Assembly: GCF_000160455.2 (NCBI RefSeq)
Contig: NZ_ACJX03000001.1
Coordinates: forward strand, 1,498,001 to 1,562,000
Source of the DNA: Acetomicrobium hydrogeniformans ATCC BAA-1850
Lineage (GTDB): Bacteria; Synergistota; Synergistia; Synergistales; Acetomicrobiaceae
Length of the DNA: 64,000 nt
Reading direction: 5' to 3'
Positions 1-6,912 of the stretch are shown one piece after another. A program made the translations under genes and the position numbers. Within the stretch, counting starts at the first letter, position 1, and the number at the start of each line of letters is the position of its first letter. The notes below the pieces were generated by a model. The model was not told the DNA's origin, ran no database searches, and saw only the letters and a program-made list of their open reading frames with translations.

Positions 1-2
1 CG

Positions 3-53
3 CTCCTTTGTATTAAACTTAAAACCGATTCGTGAACAATAAACAAAGGGGGG
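3..53 (+). promoter_or_regulatory. Possible SD-masking stem in the speD leader
   Basis: Bases 3-10 (CTCCTTTG) can pair with bases 44-51 (CAAAGGGG), which hold the purine-rich ribosome binding site of speD (45-53). This gives an eight-pair stem with one G-U pair and a 33-nt loop. Only the end of the leader lies in the window, so other folds and the promoter cannot be judged. Confidence 0.3.
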
Positions 54-61
54 TGTTTTGC

Positions 62-517
62 ATGAATCCGAGGGGACATCACTATATCGTTGAAGCCTCC
101 GGCTGTGCGGAAGTTATTGGGGAAGTCGACAAGATGCAGGAAATCCTCGTCGAAGCGGCGCGCCGTGCGAACGCTCAGGTATGGGCCGTTTCCTTTCACC
201 GCTTTCCACCGAACGGGGTAAGCGGCGTGGTGGTGATAAGCGAGTCTCATCTGTCCTTACACACATGGCCTGAGCTTGAATATATGGCCTTGGACATATA
301 CACCTGCGGAAGCGATACCCGACCCGACGTGGCAGTGGACTATGTATTGGAGAAAGTGAAGGCAAAACACACCCACGTTACGGAAATAACTCGAGGTCTT
401 GATGACGGAGATCGGGAATTTTATCACTCTCTCATAACCTGGGAGGAACAACTTCGTCAAAACGACGATGGGCAGAAGGATAAGAAGCCCAAGTCCAAGG
501 ATCAGGAAATTCTTTAG
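62..517 (+). CDS. speD: S-adenosylmethionine decarboxylase proenzyme (SpeD family)
   Basis: A 151-aa small bacterial-type SpeD. The family self-cleaves at a Glu-Ser bond to form a pyruvoyl cofactor and makes decarboxylated SAM, the aminopropyl donor for spermidine. The cleavage region SESHLSLHTWPE is intact at about residues 60-71, followed by the Cys of DIYTCG. A GTG at 32 would add ten residues, but the run AAAGGGGGG sits 8 nt before ATG 62, so I start there. The tail is unusual for the family: after residue about 130 it is rich in Lys, Asp and Gln. No spermidine synthase gene is in the window, so the polyamine product is not fixed by context. Some SpeD homologues decarboxylate other amino acids. 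Confidence 0.9.
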   Translation: MNPRGHHYIVEASGCAEVIGEVDKMQEILVEAARRANAQVWAVSFHRFPPNGVSGVVVISESHLSLHTWPELEYMALDIYTCGSDTRPDVAVDYVLEKVKAKHTHVTEITRGLDDGDREFYHSLITWEEQLRQNDDGQKDKKPKSKDQEIL

Positions 518-541
518 CCTTTACCAAAGGAGGTCATGTCG

Positions 542-1633
542 ATGGATACTATTATTTGGGGCAACAGCGTGGGGGCATGGATAGTTGCCCTTGTTGTTGG
601 TGTTGTTTCTTTTTTCTTATTTTACTACTTGAAAAAGATAGCCGATAAATATATCTCTTTTCTCTTTTCTCGACGGCCAACTACGGCCATTAGCCTGGTT
701 TTGGACCTTGTAAGACAGATAAACGTATACTTTTTGATCCTCCTTGCCATACTCGCGGGTTCTTCCTTTCTTTCCCTGCCACTGAGGCTATCCAGGGCCA
801 TCTCCATGTTGGTGGTTCTTTTTTTGCTCTTACAGGTTGGGCTCTGGGGTAATAAGGCGATCAACTTTTGGCTGACGTCGAATATAAAAAGAAAGGTCGA
901 AAAGGACCCCTCGGCGGCAACCATGCTTTCGGCCCTTGGCTTCATGGGAAGGCTCCTTTTTTGGGGGATAATAATTTTAATCGCTCTGCAGAATATGGGC
1001 ATAGAAGTATCGGCTCTGGTTGCAGGCTTAGGGATAGGCGGTATCGCCGTAGCTTTGGCGGCCCAGAACATATTGGGCGACCTTTTCGCTTCCTGGTCGA
1101 TAGTGTTGGACAAGCCCTTTTTGGTGGGCGACTTCATAATCATAGACGGCTATTTGGGAACGGTGGAGCACATTGGCCTTAAGACGACGAGATTGCGCAG
1201 CCTGACCGGGGAACAGCTCATATTTTCCAACTCCGACTTGTTGAAGTGCAGAATACGAAACTACAAGCGCATGCAAGAGAGGCGCATCGTCTTCTCCTTT
1301 GGAGTGCTCTACGAAACCCCCCTTGAAAAGCTTAAAGAAATCCCCGACATAGTCAAAAATATAATCACTTCGATAGAAAACGCCCGCTTTGACAGGGCGC
1401 ACTTTGCAAGCTACGGCAACTTTTCGCTGAACTTCGAGGTGGTTTACTACGTTCTCTCTCCCGATTACACTGTCTACATGGACATCCAGCAGAGGATAAA
1501 CTTTGCCCTTTTTGAGGAGTTTAAAAAGAGGGATATAGTCTTTGCCTACCCGACTCAGACGATCTACGTCTCCGGAGCCGAGCCGATAAGCGTATCCCTG
1601 AAAGGTCAACCTGCTTCAGAGGGATCGGAATAG
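542..1633 (+). CDS. MscS-family mechanosensitive channel
   Basis: A 363-aa inner-membrane protein of the small-conductance mechanosensitive channel family, which opens under membrane tension to release solutes after osmotic downshock. There are about four hydrophobic segments in the first 170 residues. The last contains the Gly/Ala-rich pore helix (GLGIGGIAVALAAQN), followed by LFASWSIVLDKPF, the usual start of the MscS beta domain. The C-terminal alpha/beta domain has normal length. AAAGGAGG at 526-533 is 8 nt from ATG 542 but only 2 nt from ATG 536, so the second ATG is preferred. It lies 24 nt behind speD and is probably co-transcribed with it. Confidence 0.88.
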   Translation: MDTIIWGNSVGAWIVALVVGVVSFFLFYYLKKIADKYISFLFSRRPTTAISLVLDLVRQINVYFLILLAILAGSSFLSLPLRLSRAISMLVVLFLLLQVGLWGNKAINFWLTSNIKRKVEKDPSAATMLSALGFMGRLLFWGIIILIALQNMGIEVSALVAGLGIGGIAVALAAQNILGDLFASWSIVLDKPFLVGDFIIIDGYLGTVEHIGLKTTRLRSLTGEQLIFSNSDLLKCRIRNYKRMQERRIVFSFGVLYETPLEKLKEIPDIVKNIITSIENARFDRAHFASYGNFSLNFEVVYYVLSPDYTVYMDIQQRINFALFEEFKKRDIVFAYPTQTIYVSGAEPISVSLKGQPASEGSE

Positions 1634-1643
1634 GAGGAGCGAT

Positions 1644-2345
1644 ATGGAGGAAATAATTCGCTCCATCGCAGAAATGATAAGACGTAAGTTCAACCCTCTT
1701 AAAATCATTCTTTACGGCTCCTACGCCAGGGGCACCCAGACTTGGGACAGCGACGTCGATTTTCTCATCGTAGTCGAAAAGGAAGTGAACAAGCGGGATG
1801 TGGCGGTGGCCATGCGCGCTGCCTTGAGCGATTTTCCTTGCGGGAAAGATGTGGTAATCGCCACACCTGAAGAGTTGGCCGTTAAAGGCAGCATTCCCGG
1901 AACCCTGCTTTATTCTATGTTAAAGGAGGGTAAGGTCCTGTATGAAGATATGACTCCTTATATCGAAGAAGCCCGTATCTGGCTGGGCTGTGCCTCCGAC
2001 GACTTAAGTGCCGCGAAAAAATTGCTGGACTTGGGCTTTTATCGCCACGCCTGCTGGCTGTCCGCCATGGGTGCCGAGAGGGCGTTAAAAGCCCTCTTAA
2101 TTTCAAATGGTATCCCCTTTCCGCGAAGCCATGACTTAAACGCCCTTTACAAGCTCATTTCCGAACATATATCTGTCGAAAGCCTGAAGCTTGACTCCCT
2201 AGAGCTTGCGAAGTTTTCCGAATGGGCCGTTGAGGCGGGGCATCCCGGGGACTGGCCGGCCATTACTCCTCGGGAAGCCGAAAATGACGTTGCCTCCGCC
2301 GAGAGGATTGTCGAAGCCATTACCAAGGCCTTCGGAAAGCTTTAG
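1644..2345 (+). CDS. Fused MNT nucleotidyltransferase-HEPN protein
   Basis: A 233-aa two-domain protein. Residues 1-110 form a minimal nucleotidyltransferase with the motif GSYARG and then DSDVDFLIV, the GSx10DxD pattern of active family members. Residues 112-230 form a HEPN domain with AERALKALLI and the SHDL box typical of the class. In most genomes these are two neighbouring genes acting as a toxin (HEPN RNase) and an antitoxin that AMPylates it. Here they share one chain. I see no clear R-x4-6-H RNase motif in the HEPN part, so a toxin role is doubtful and a nucleotide-transfer role on a bound substrate is as likely. The start is ATG 1644 after AGGAGGAG, 10 nt behind the channel gene. Confidence 0.8.
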   Translation: MEEIIRSIAEMIRRKFNPLKIILYGSYARGTQTWDSDVDFLIVVEKEVNKRDVAVAMRAALSDFPCGKDVVIATPEELAVKGSIPGTLLYSMLKEGKVLYEDMTPYIEEARIWLGCASDDLSAAKKLLDLGFYRHACWLSAMGAERALKALLISNGIPFPRSHDLNALYKLISEHISVESLKLDSLELAKFSEWAVEAGHPGDWPAITPREAENDVASAERIVEAITKAFGKL

Positions 2346-2450
2346 AATTTTTAAATACATTTTAAAATAATCGTAATCATGCTAAGCTATGGGCGGCGTT
2401 AGTGCGATAAGGGTTGAAGGATCGTTAGTCCAAAGAAGAGGGGGATGGAA

Positions 2451-3617
2451 ATGTCCAAATACGATTTTGACGAGGTCTTGGACCGCAGGGGAACCTGTAG
2501 CGAAAAGTGGGACGGGTTGCTCGATAACTTTGGGGCTGAAGATCTGCTTCCCATGTGGGTGGCTGACATGGACTTCAAGTCTCCTCCTAAGGTAGTGGAG
2601 TTTTTTGTCGAGAGATCAAAGCATGGCGTATTCGGCTATCCTTCCAAGGGCAAGTCTTACCATGACGTGATAGTCGATTGGGTTTCAAAGCGCCACGGCT
2701 GGGAAATAAAAAGGGAGTGGATAGTTGACGTTCCCAGTGTCATGCCTGGCATCGCCGCAAGCCTGCTTGCCCTTACCTCCAAAGGCGACGGAGTCGTCGT
2801 GCAACCTCCCGTATATCCTCCCTTCTTTGAGGTGACGGGATCCCTTGACAGGAAAGTCTTGCCCAATTTCCTGGTTGAGGACGAAGGTTGGCATATGAAC
2901 CTGAAAAACCTCGAGAAAGTTCTTCCTTCGGCCGAGGCGTTACTCTTTTGCAACCCCCACAACCCGGTTGGCAGGGTCTGGACCGAGGATGAACTTTCTG
3001 CCCTTTCGCACCTTTGCGCAAAGGCCGAAATTCCGATCATTTCCGACGACATACATTGCGATTTCGTCTACCCCGGAAGGAAGTACATACCCATGGCATC
3101 GCTGAACCACGAGGCCATGATGAACAGCATCACATTTATGTCGGCCAGCAAGACCTTCAATATTGCGGGATTTAAAAACGCCTACGCCATAGTTCCAAAT
3201 CCCGAGATGAGAGAAAAGCTTACCAAGGTGCTAAGAGGCCTTCATTTCGGTTCGGGAGACCTTTTTGGTATACTGGGCCTTGAGAGGGCTTACAAATACG
3301 GGAGGGATTGGCTCGATGAGCTGATACTTTATCTGGAGAAAAATCGCGATTTTGCCCTCCCGATCCTGCGAGAGGCGGGCATAGATGTCGTAAAGCCCGA
3401 GGGAACGTACCTGCTTTGGCTTGATTTCAGAAAATTAGGCTTAAAGCAGGAGGAGTTAATGGACTTTCTCGTCAGGAAGGCGAAGTTGGCCTTAAACGAC
3501 GGCTCCGCTTTCGGGTCAAACGGAATCGGTTTTGCCAGGATGAACATAGGCTGTCCGAGAAATACGCTTTCGGAAGGCCTAAAAAGGCTGACGGAAGCTT
3601 TGTCCGAAATACGTTGA
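2451..3617 (+). CDS. patB: PLP-dependent C-S lyase/aminotransferase, MalY/PatB type
   Basis: A 388-aa fold-type I PLP enzyme. The opening ADMDF box (WVADMDF), CNPHNPVGRVW, SDDIHCDF and the Schiff-base lysine box SASKTFNIAG are all present and ordered as in PatB/MalY cystathionine beta-lyases. The family splits cystathionine or cysteine S-conjugates to thiol, pyruvate and ammonia, and some members act as aminotransferases, so the substrate is open. Since the his operon in this window lacks hisC, a transaminase role is conceivable but unsupported. Two ATGs are possible. The one at 2451 lies 6 nt from AGAGGGGG, while 2445 abuts it, so 2451 is chosen. Confidence 0.85.
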   Translation: MSKYDFDEVLDRRGTCSEKWDGLLDNFGAEDLLPMWVADMDFKSPPKVVEFFVERSKHGVFGYPSKGKSYHDVIVDWVSKRHGWEIKREWIVDVPSVMPGIAASLLALTSKGDGVVVQPPVYPPFFEVTGSLDRKVLPNFLVEDEGWHMNLKNLEKVLPSAEALLFCNPHNPVGRVWTEDELSALSHLCAKAEIPIISDDIHCDFVYPGRKYIPMASLNHEAMMNSITFMSASKTFNIAGFKNAYAIVPNPEMREKLTKVLRGLHFGSGDLFGILGLERAYKYGRDWLDELILYLEKNRDFALPILREAGIDVVKPEGTYLLWLDFRKLGLKQEELMDFLVRKAKLALNDGSAFGSNGIGFARMNIGCPRNTLSEGLKRLTEALSEIR

Positions 3618-3641
3618 ATCCCATTGGGGCAAGGAGGAAGG

Positions 3642-4970
3642 ATGAAGTTGGATCTTTTGATACTCGACGGATCTGTCGTAGATCCGGAAAAGCTCGAGAT
3701 ATACAAGGCAAATATAGGCGTTGAAGGCGACAGCATAGTTTACGTCGGAAGCGATGTTCCCACGGATGCCAAGGTTACGATCGACGCTAAGGGGCTTTAC
3801 GTCTCGCCGGGTTTTATAGATACTCACGTTCACGACGAAAAGCTCGATGAAGACGACGTCGAAAGGGCTCTGCTTCTTCAGGGCGTTACCACGGCTGTGG
3901 CAGGAAACTGCGGATTGGGCCCCATTTTAAGCGATGAGCTTTTGTCGAAACCTCGCTATATGAGAATTGGTTTTTTTACGGGCCATCAGACCTTGAGGCA
4001 AGAAGTGGGGCTAAACGACGTATACATGCCTGCCGATTCCAAGGCCATAAAAGAGATGGTCGAGATCTTAAAGCAGGAGTTGTCCAAGGGCAGCTTTGGC
4101 CTTTCTCTCGGACTTGAATACGTTCCTGGGGCAAGTTACAGCGAGATAAGCGAGCTTGCCAAGGTGGTAGGGCAATACGACAAGAAGTGGGTCTCGATAC
4201 ACATAAGATACGACGGCGAAAGATCGCTTGAAGGCGTTAAGGAAGCAATATCCCTCGCAAGCGAGTGCGACGTCAGGGTGCAAATATCCCATTTGGCCAG
4301 CATGGCTTCCTTCGGATGTCTCGAAAAGGCCCTTGAGATGATAGAGGAGGCTAAGCCTCACGCCGACGTTACCTTCGATTCCTATCCCTACAGGGCATTT
4401 TGCACTCGTATCGGATCTGCCGTCTTCGATCCTGGATTTGAGAAGCGGTGGAAAAAGGGTTTTTCCTCGCTTCAGATTGCCTCGGGGAAAAACAGGGGCA
4501 AAAGGCTGACGCAGGAACTTTACGTCAAACTTAGAAAAGAAGAACCCGACACCCTGATCATAGCCCACGTCATGAACGAGGAGGAAGTAAAGGTCGCTTT
4601 GAAGCACCCCGATTGTATGATAGCCTCCGACGCACTCATGGAAAATGGCCAGGGTCATCCCCGCGCCTACGGCACCTTCCCAAAGGCCTTCAGGATCCTT
4701 TTAAAGGAAGGGCTTTCCTGGCCCGAGATCGTGCGCAAGGCGACCTCTCTTCCTGCCAAGGCGTCTTGGCTTGAGGACAGGGGGGTAATCAAGCAAGGCT
4801 GCAAGGCCGATCTAGTCGTTTTTCATCCGAAAAAGATAGTGGATTGTGCCACCTTTAAAGAGCCTAACCTTCCGCCAAAGGGGATAGAATACGTGGTCTT
4901 AGGCGGTAAAATTGCGGTACAAAAGGGGGTGCTTTTCGAACCCAAGGGAGAAGTGATGTTGCGGAGGTGA
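3642..4970 (+). CDS. N-acyl-D-amino-acid deacylase-like amidohydrolase
   Basis: A 442-aa metal-dependent amidohydrolase (TIM barrel). It has the N-terminal beta-sandwich residues, the HxH metal motif in PGFIDTHVHDE, GNCGLGP with the Cys found in D-aminoacylases, GLEYVPGASY, an SHLASM strand and a late SDALMENGQGHPRAYG segment. These fit D-aminoacylase and dihydroorotase-like relatives that release D-amino acids or open cyclic amides. The exact substrate cannot be read. ATG 3642 follows AAGGAGGAAG; a TTG at 3624 is in frame but lacks a site. Its stop codon abuts the stop of the convergent small gene at 4971 with no base between. Confidence 0.8.
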   Translation: MKLDLLILDGSVVDPEKLEIYKANIGVEGDSIVYVGSDVPTDAKVTIDAKGLYVSPGFIDTHVHDEKLDEDDVERALLLQGVTTAVAGNCGLGPILSDELLSKPRYMRIGFFTGHQTLRQEVGLNDVYMPADSKAIKEMVEILKQELSKGSFGLSLGLEYVPGASYSEISELAKVVGQYDKKWVSIHIRYDGERSLEGVKEAISLASECDVRVQISHLASMASFGCLEKALEMIEEAKPHADVTFDSYPYRAFCTRIGSAVFDPGFEKRWKKGFSSLQIASGKNRGKRLTQELYVKLRKEEPDTLIIAHVMNEEEVKVALKHPDCMIASDALMENGQGHPRAYGTFPKAFRILLKEGLSWPEIVRKATSLPAKASWLEDRGVIKQGCKADLVVFHPKKIVDCATFKEPNLPPKGIEYVVLGGKIAVQKGVLFEPKGEVMLRR

Positions 4971-5219
4971 TCAATCTCCGTTCATCAGAATCCAGGGCCC
5001 TTCTTCGTCCTTCTCTCGGGAAGGGTCGTATATCCAGAGCTTACCGGAAGAAGAGTCGAACTTCATCATTCCGTCGTCGTTTATGATTAGTTTATACCTA
5101 TCGGGGTGGGCAAATAAAGCGTTTCCCAAGTTTACGGAGAACCCTACGACGATACCTAGGGTGAAACTTATTATGATGATTATCGTTATAAGACCTATAG
5201 AGAGGTAGTTTTTGGCCAT
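4971..5219 (-). CDS. Small single-pass membrane protein of unknown function
   Basis: An 82-aa protein that I do not recognise. Residues 5-33 are a long hydrophobic segment (ITIIIIISFTLGIVVGF) with a Lys just before it. The remaining 50 residues are polar and acidic and contain short motifs such as KLIINDDGMMKF and KLWIYDPSREK. It looks like a membrane anchor with a small soluble domain. The ATG at 5219 is 24 nt downstream of the 3' end of tRNA-Glu on the same strand, and the only promoter I see is the one before tRNA-Gln. Longer readings would run backwards through both tRNAs and are rejected. Confidence 0.6.
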   Translation of the reverse strand: MAKNYLSIGLITIIIIISFTLGIVVGFSVNLGNALFAHPDRYKLIINDDGMMKFDSSSGKLWIYDPSREKDEEGPWILMNGD

Positions 5220-5243
5220 CTTTGAAATGCCCCTAAAGAAAAA

Positions 5244-5319
5244 TGGCAGCCCCAAGGGGATTCGAACCCCTGTTGCCGGACTGAGAACCCGGAGTCCTAG
5301 ACCTCTAGACGATGGGGCC
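5244..5319 (-). tRNA. tRNA-Glu (anticodon CTC)
   Basis: A 76-nt cloverleaf. The acceptor stem is GGCCCCA with TGGGGCT, the discriminator is G, and the 3' CCA is encoded. The anticodon stem is CCGGG with TCCGG around the loop TTCTCAG, giving CTC. The T arm is CAGGGG-TTCGAAT-CCCCT. The overall sequence closely follows bacterial tRNA-Glu. It lies 10 nt behind tRNA-Gln. Confidence 0.95.
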
Positions 5320-5329
5320 GCTTTGAATT

Positions 5330-5404
5330 TGGCTGGGGGAGGTGGACTCGAACCACCACTACATGATCCAGAGTCATGCGTCCTGCCAATTAGACGATCC
5401 CCCA
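5330..5404 (-). tRNA. tRNA-Gln (anticodon CTG)
   Basis: A 75-nt cloverleaf starting with T as bacterial tRNA-Gln usually does. The acceptor stem is TGGGGGA with TCCCCCA, the discriminator is G and CCA is encoded. The anticodon stem is CATGA with TCATG around CTCTGGA, giving CTG. It is the first gene of the minus-strand unit with tRNA-Glu and the small membrane protein. Confidence 0.95.
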
Positions 5405-5424
5405 ACTTCTCTTTGGCGAAAGCT

Positions 5425-5453
5425 ATGTTATCATGACTTCAGCTGCAGTGCAA
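5425..5453 (-). promoter_or_regulatory. Sigma-70-type promoter of the tRNA-Gln/tRNA-Glu unit
   Basis: On the minus strand TTGCAC (5453-5448) is followed after exactly 17 nt by TAACAT (5430-5425). This places the start of transcription about 14-15 nt before the 5' end of tRNA-Gln. It is the best promoter for the tRNAs and probably for the small membrane protein. Confidence 0.6.
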
Positions 5454-5557
5454 GGGGCTTGTTGAAAATCTTTTAAGGACGGATTTTGTTTTGCGTGTTA
5501 CAATTTATTCGCTCCCAATTTCAGAGAGGGCGAAAAGTAAAGCAGGAGGTGTATCAA

Positions 5558-6829
5558 TTGAAGACGGAAAGTCTGTCTTACAAAGAATTGCTCAAGAAAA
5601 GACCGTTAAACGTGCAAGCCATATATGGAGACGAACCAGTAGCGCTGGTAAGCGGAAGGGATATCATCGAGGCGGCGAGGAAAAAGGGAGCCGTCATATT
5701 GGCTGCCAACGCTAGAAACCCCCTGACAGTAAAGGGAGTATTGCAAGCTGCTAAGAAACTTAATTCTGCTGTTTTGATCGAGCTTGCCAAGTCGGAATCC
5801 ACCTATTGCGGGTGCACTTATGACAACGTGCCCGATTATGCGGTAAAGTATTCGAAGGAATTGGGGCACGGCGTGGTATTCGGTCTCCATGTGGATCATT
5901 ACGCCATTAAATCCATTTCCGACGTATATAAGGCCATAGCCCATTTGAGGCAGATCGTAGAGCGAGGCTGGACATCCGTCGCCGTTGACGCCTCTCACAA
6001 TCCCGACTGGGAAAACCTGACTTTCACCCGTGACGTGGCTCAGCATATACCGGCCTACCTTGGGTTGGAAGTCGAGGTGGGAGAGATAAAAGGAGCGGGA
6101 GAACTGACGACCGTGGAAGAGGCCTTGTTTTTCGTGGGCGGTCTCAACTCATGGTGTATATTCCCCGACCTGCTTGCCATTTCAAATGGAAGCATGCACG
6201 GCACCTATGACAAGACTGCCGGACAGATAGAGGGGATAGATTTAAATCGCACGAAGGAGATAGCCGATGCCGTCGCTCGTTACGGCGTTTCCATAGCCCA
6301 GCATGGCATATCTGGAACGCCCTTCGACAAGGCTTCGATGTTCTCGAAATACGGCATTAACAAGGGAAATGTAGCGACACTGTGGCAAAATATCGTTTTC
6401 GGGCTGGAGATGGAGCCCGAGACGGGCAACGCCGTCATAAAGGACGGCTCCTACGTCAAGGATCCCAACAGGGGCATTCCAGTGGAGCTTTGGAATAAAA
6501 TAGTTGCCTGGGCCGACGAACAGGGCTTCAACAGGAAATCCGGTGACTACAAGAAGGCGAACAAGCCCTTCCACGACCAAATAATGGCCCTGCCGGAAGA
6601 GATACAGGAGCGGATTGTGGCCGAGACGGAGGAGTGGGCGACCAAGTTTATAAAGGCCTTTGGAAGCGAAGGCACGGCGGAGTTGGTCTTGGAGGTAGCG
6701 TCTTCCAGGAGGGATTACAATTCCACGCCCGAGCGAAAGATCTACCATTCGAGGAGCGAATTTGCTCCCGAGAAGGCTCCCGATGCAAACAGGGAGAAGA
6801 AGAAAGACGATAAAGATTATTCAGATTAA
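5558..6829 (+). CDS. Class II fructose-bisphosphate aldolase-family protein, long form
   Basis: About 423 aa, longer than the usual 280-360 aa of class II aldolases. Signature elements are a zinc-site strand LHVDHYA, SVAVDASHN, EVEVGEIKGAGE and SNGSMHGTYD. In glycolysis the family cleaves fructose 1,6-bisphosphate; related members use tagatose bisphosphate. The C-terminal 110 residues are helical and end in a Lys/Asp-rich tail. AGCAGGAGG (5541-5549) lies 8 nt before TTG 5558, which I take as the start; the upstream reading has no ribosome site. A TACAAT at 5499-5504 may be its -10 box, with a poor -35. pfkA elsewhere in the window fits a glycolytic role. Confidence 0.75.
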   Translation: MKTESLSYKELLKKRPLNVQAIYGDEPVALVSGRDIIEAARKKGAVILAANARNPLTVKGVLQAAKKLNSAVLIELAKSESTYCGCTYDNVPDYAVKYSKELGHGVVFGLHVDHYAIKSISDVYKAIAHLRQIVERGWTSVAVDASHNPDWENLTFTRDVAQHIPAYLGLEVEVGEIKGAGELTTVEEALFFVGGLNSWCIFPDLLAISNGSMHGTYDKTAGQIEGIDLNRTKEIADAVARYGVSIAQHGISGTPFDKASMFSKYGINKGNVATLWQNIVFGLEMEPETGNAVIKDGSYVKDPNRGIPVELWNKIVAWADEQGFNRKSGDYKKANKPFHDQIMALPEEIQERIVAETEEWATKFIKAFGSEGTAELVLEVASSRRDYNSTPERKIYHSRSEFAPEKAPDANREKKKDDKDYSD

Positions 6830-6864
6830 AAACGACGAGAAAGAGCTTACGGACTGCGTAGGCT

Positions 6865-6894
6865 ATGGAGGGAGACTTTGTCGCCCTCCATTTT
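6865..6894 (+). terminator. Hairpin between aldolase and RNase J genes
   Basis: ATGGAGGG (6865-6872) pairs with CCCTCCAT (6884-6891), and inside it GAC pairs with GTC across a TTT loop, with one A-G mismatch. Only a short T run (TTTT at 6891-6894) follows, so it may be a weak terminator for the aldolase gene or a regulatory hairpin in the RNase J leader. It argues against starting RNase J at ATG 6865. Confidence 0.5.
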
Positions 6895-6912
6895 GACGTG
6901 GAGGTGAAATAT

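Noticed and set aside
4971-5405. 144-codon minus frame including both tRNAs
   Set aside because: Its first 62 codons are tRNA sequence; only the part from ATG 5219 looks like protein.
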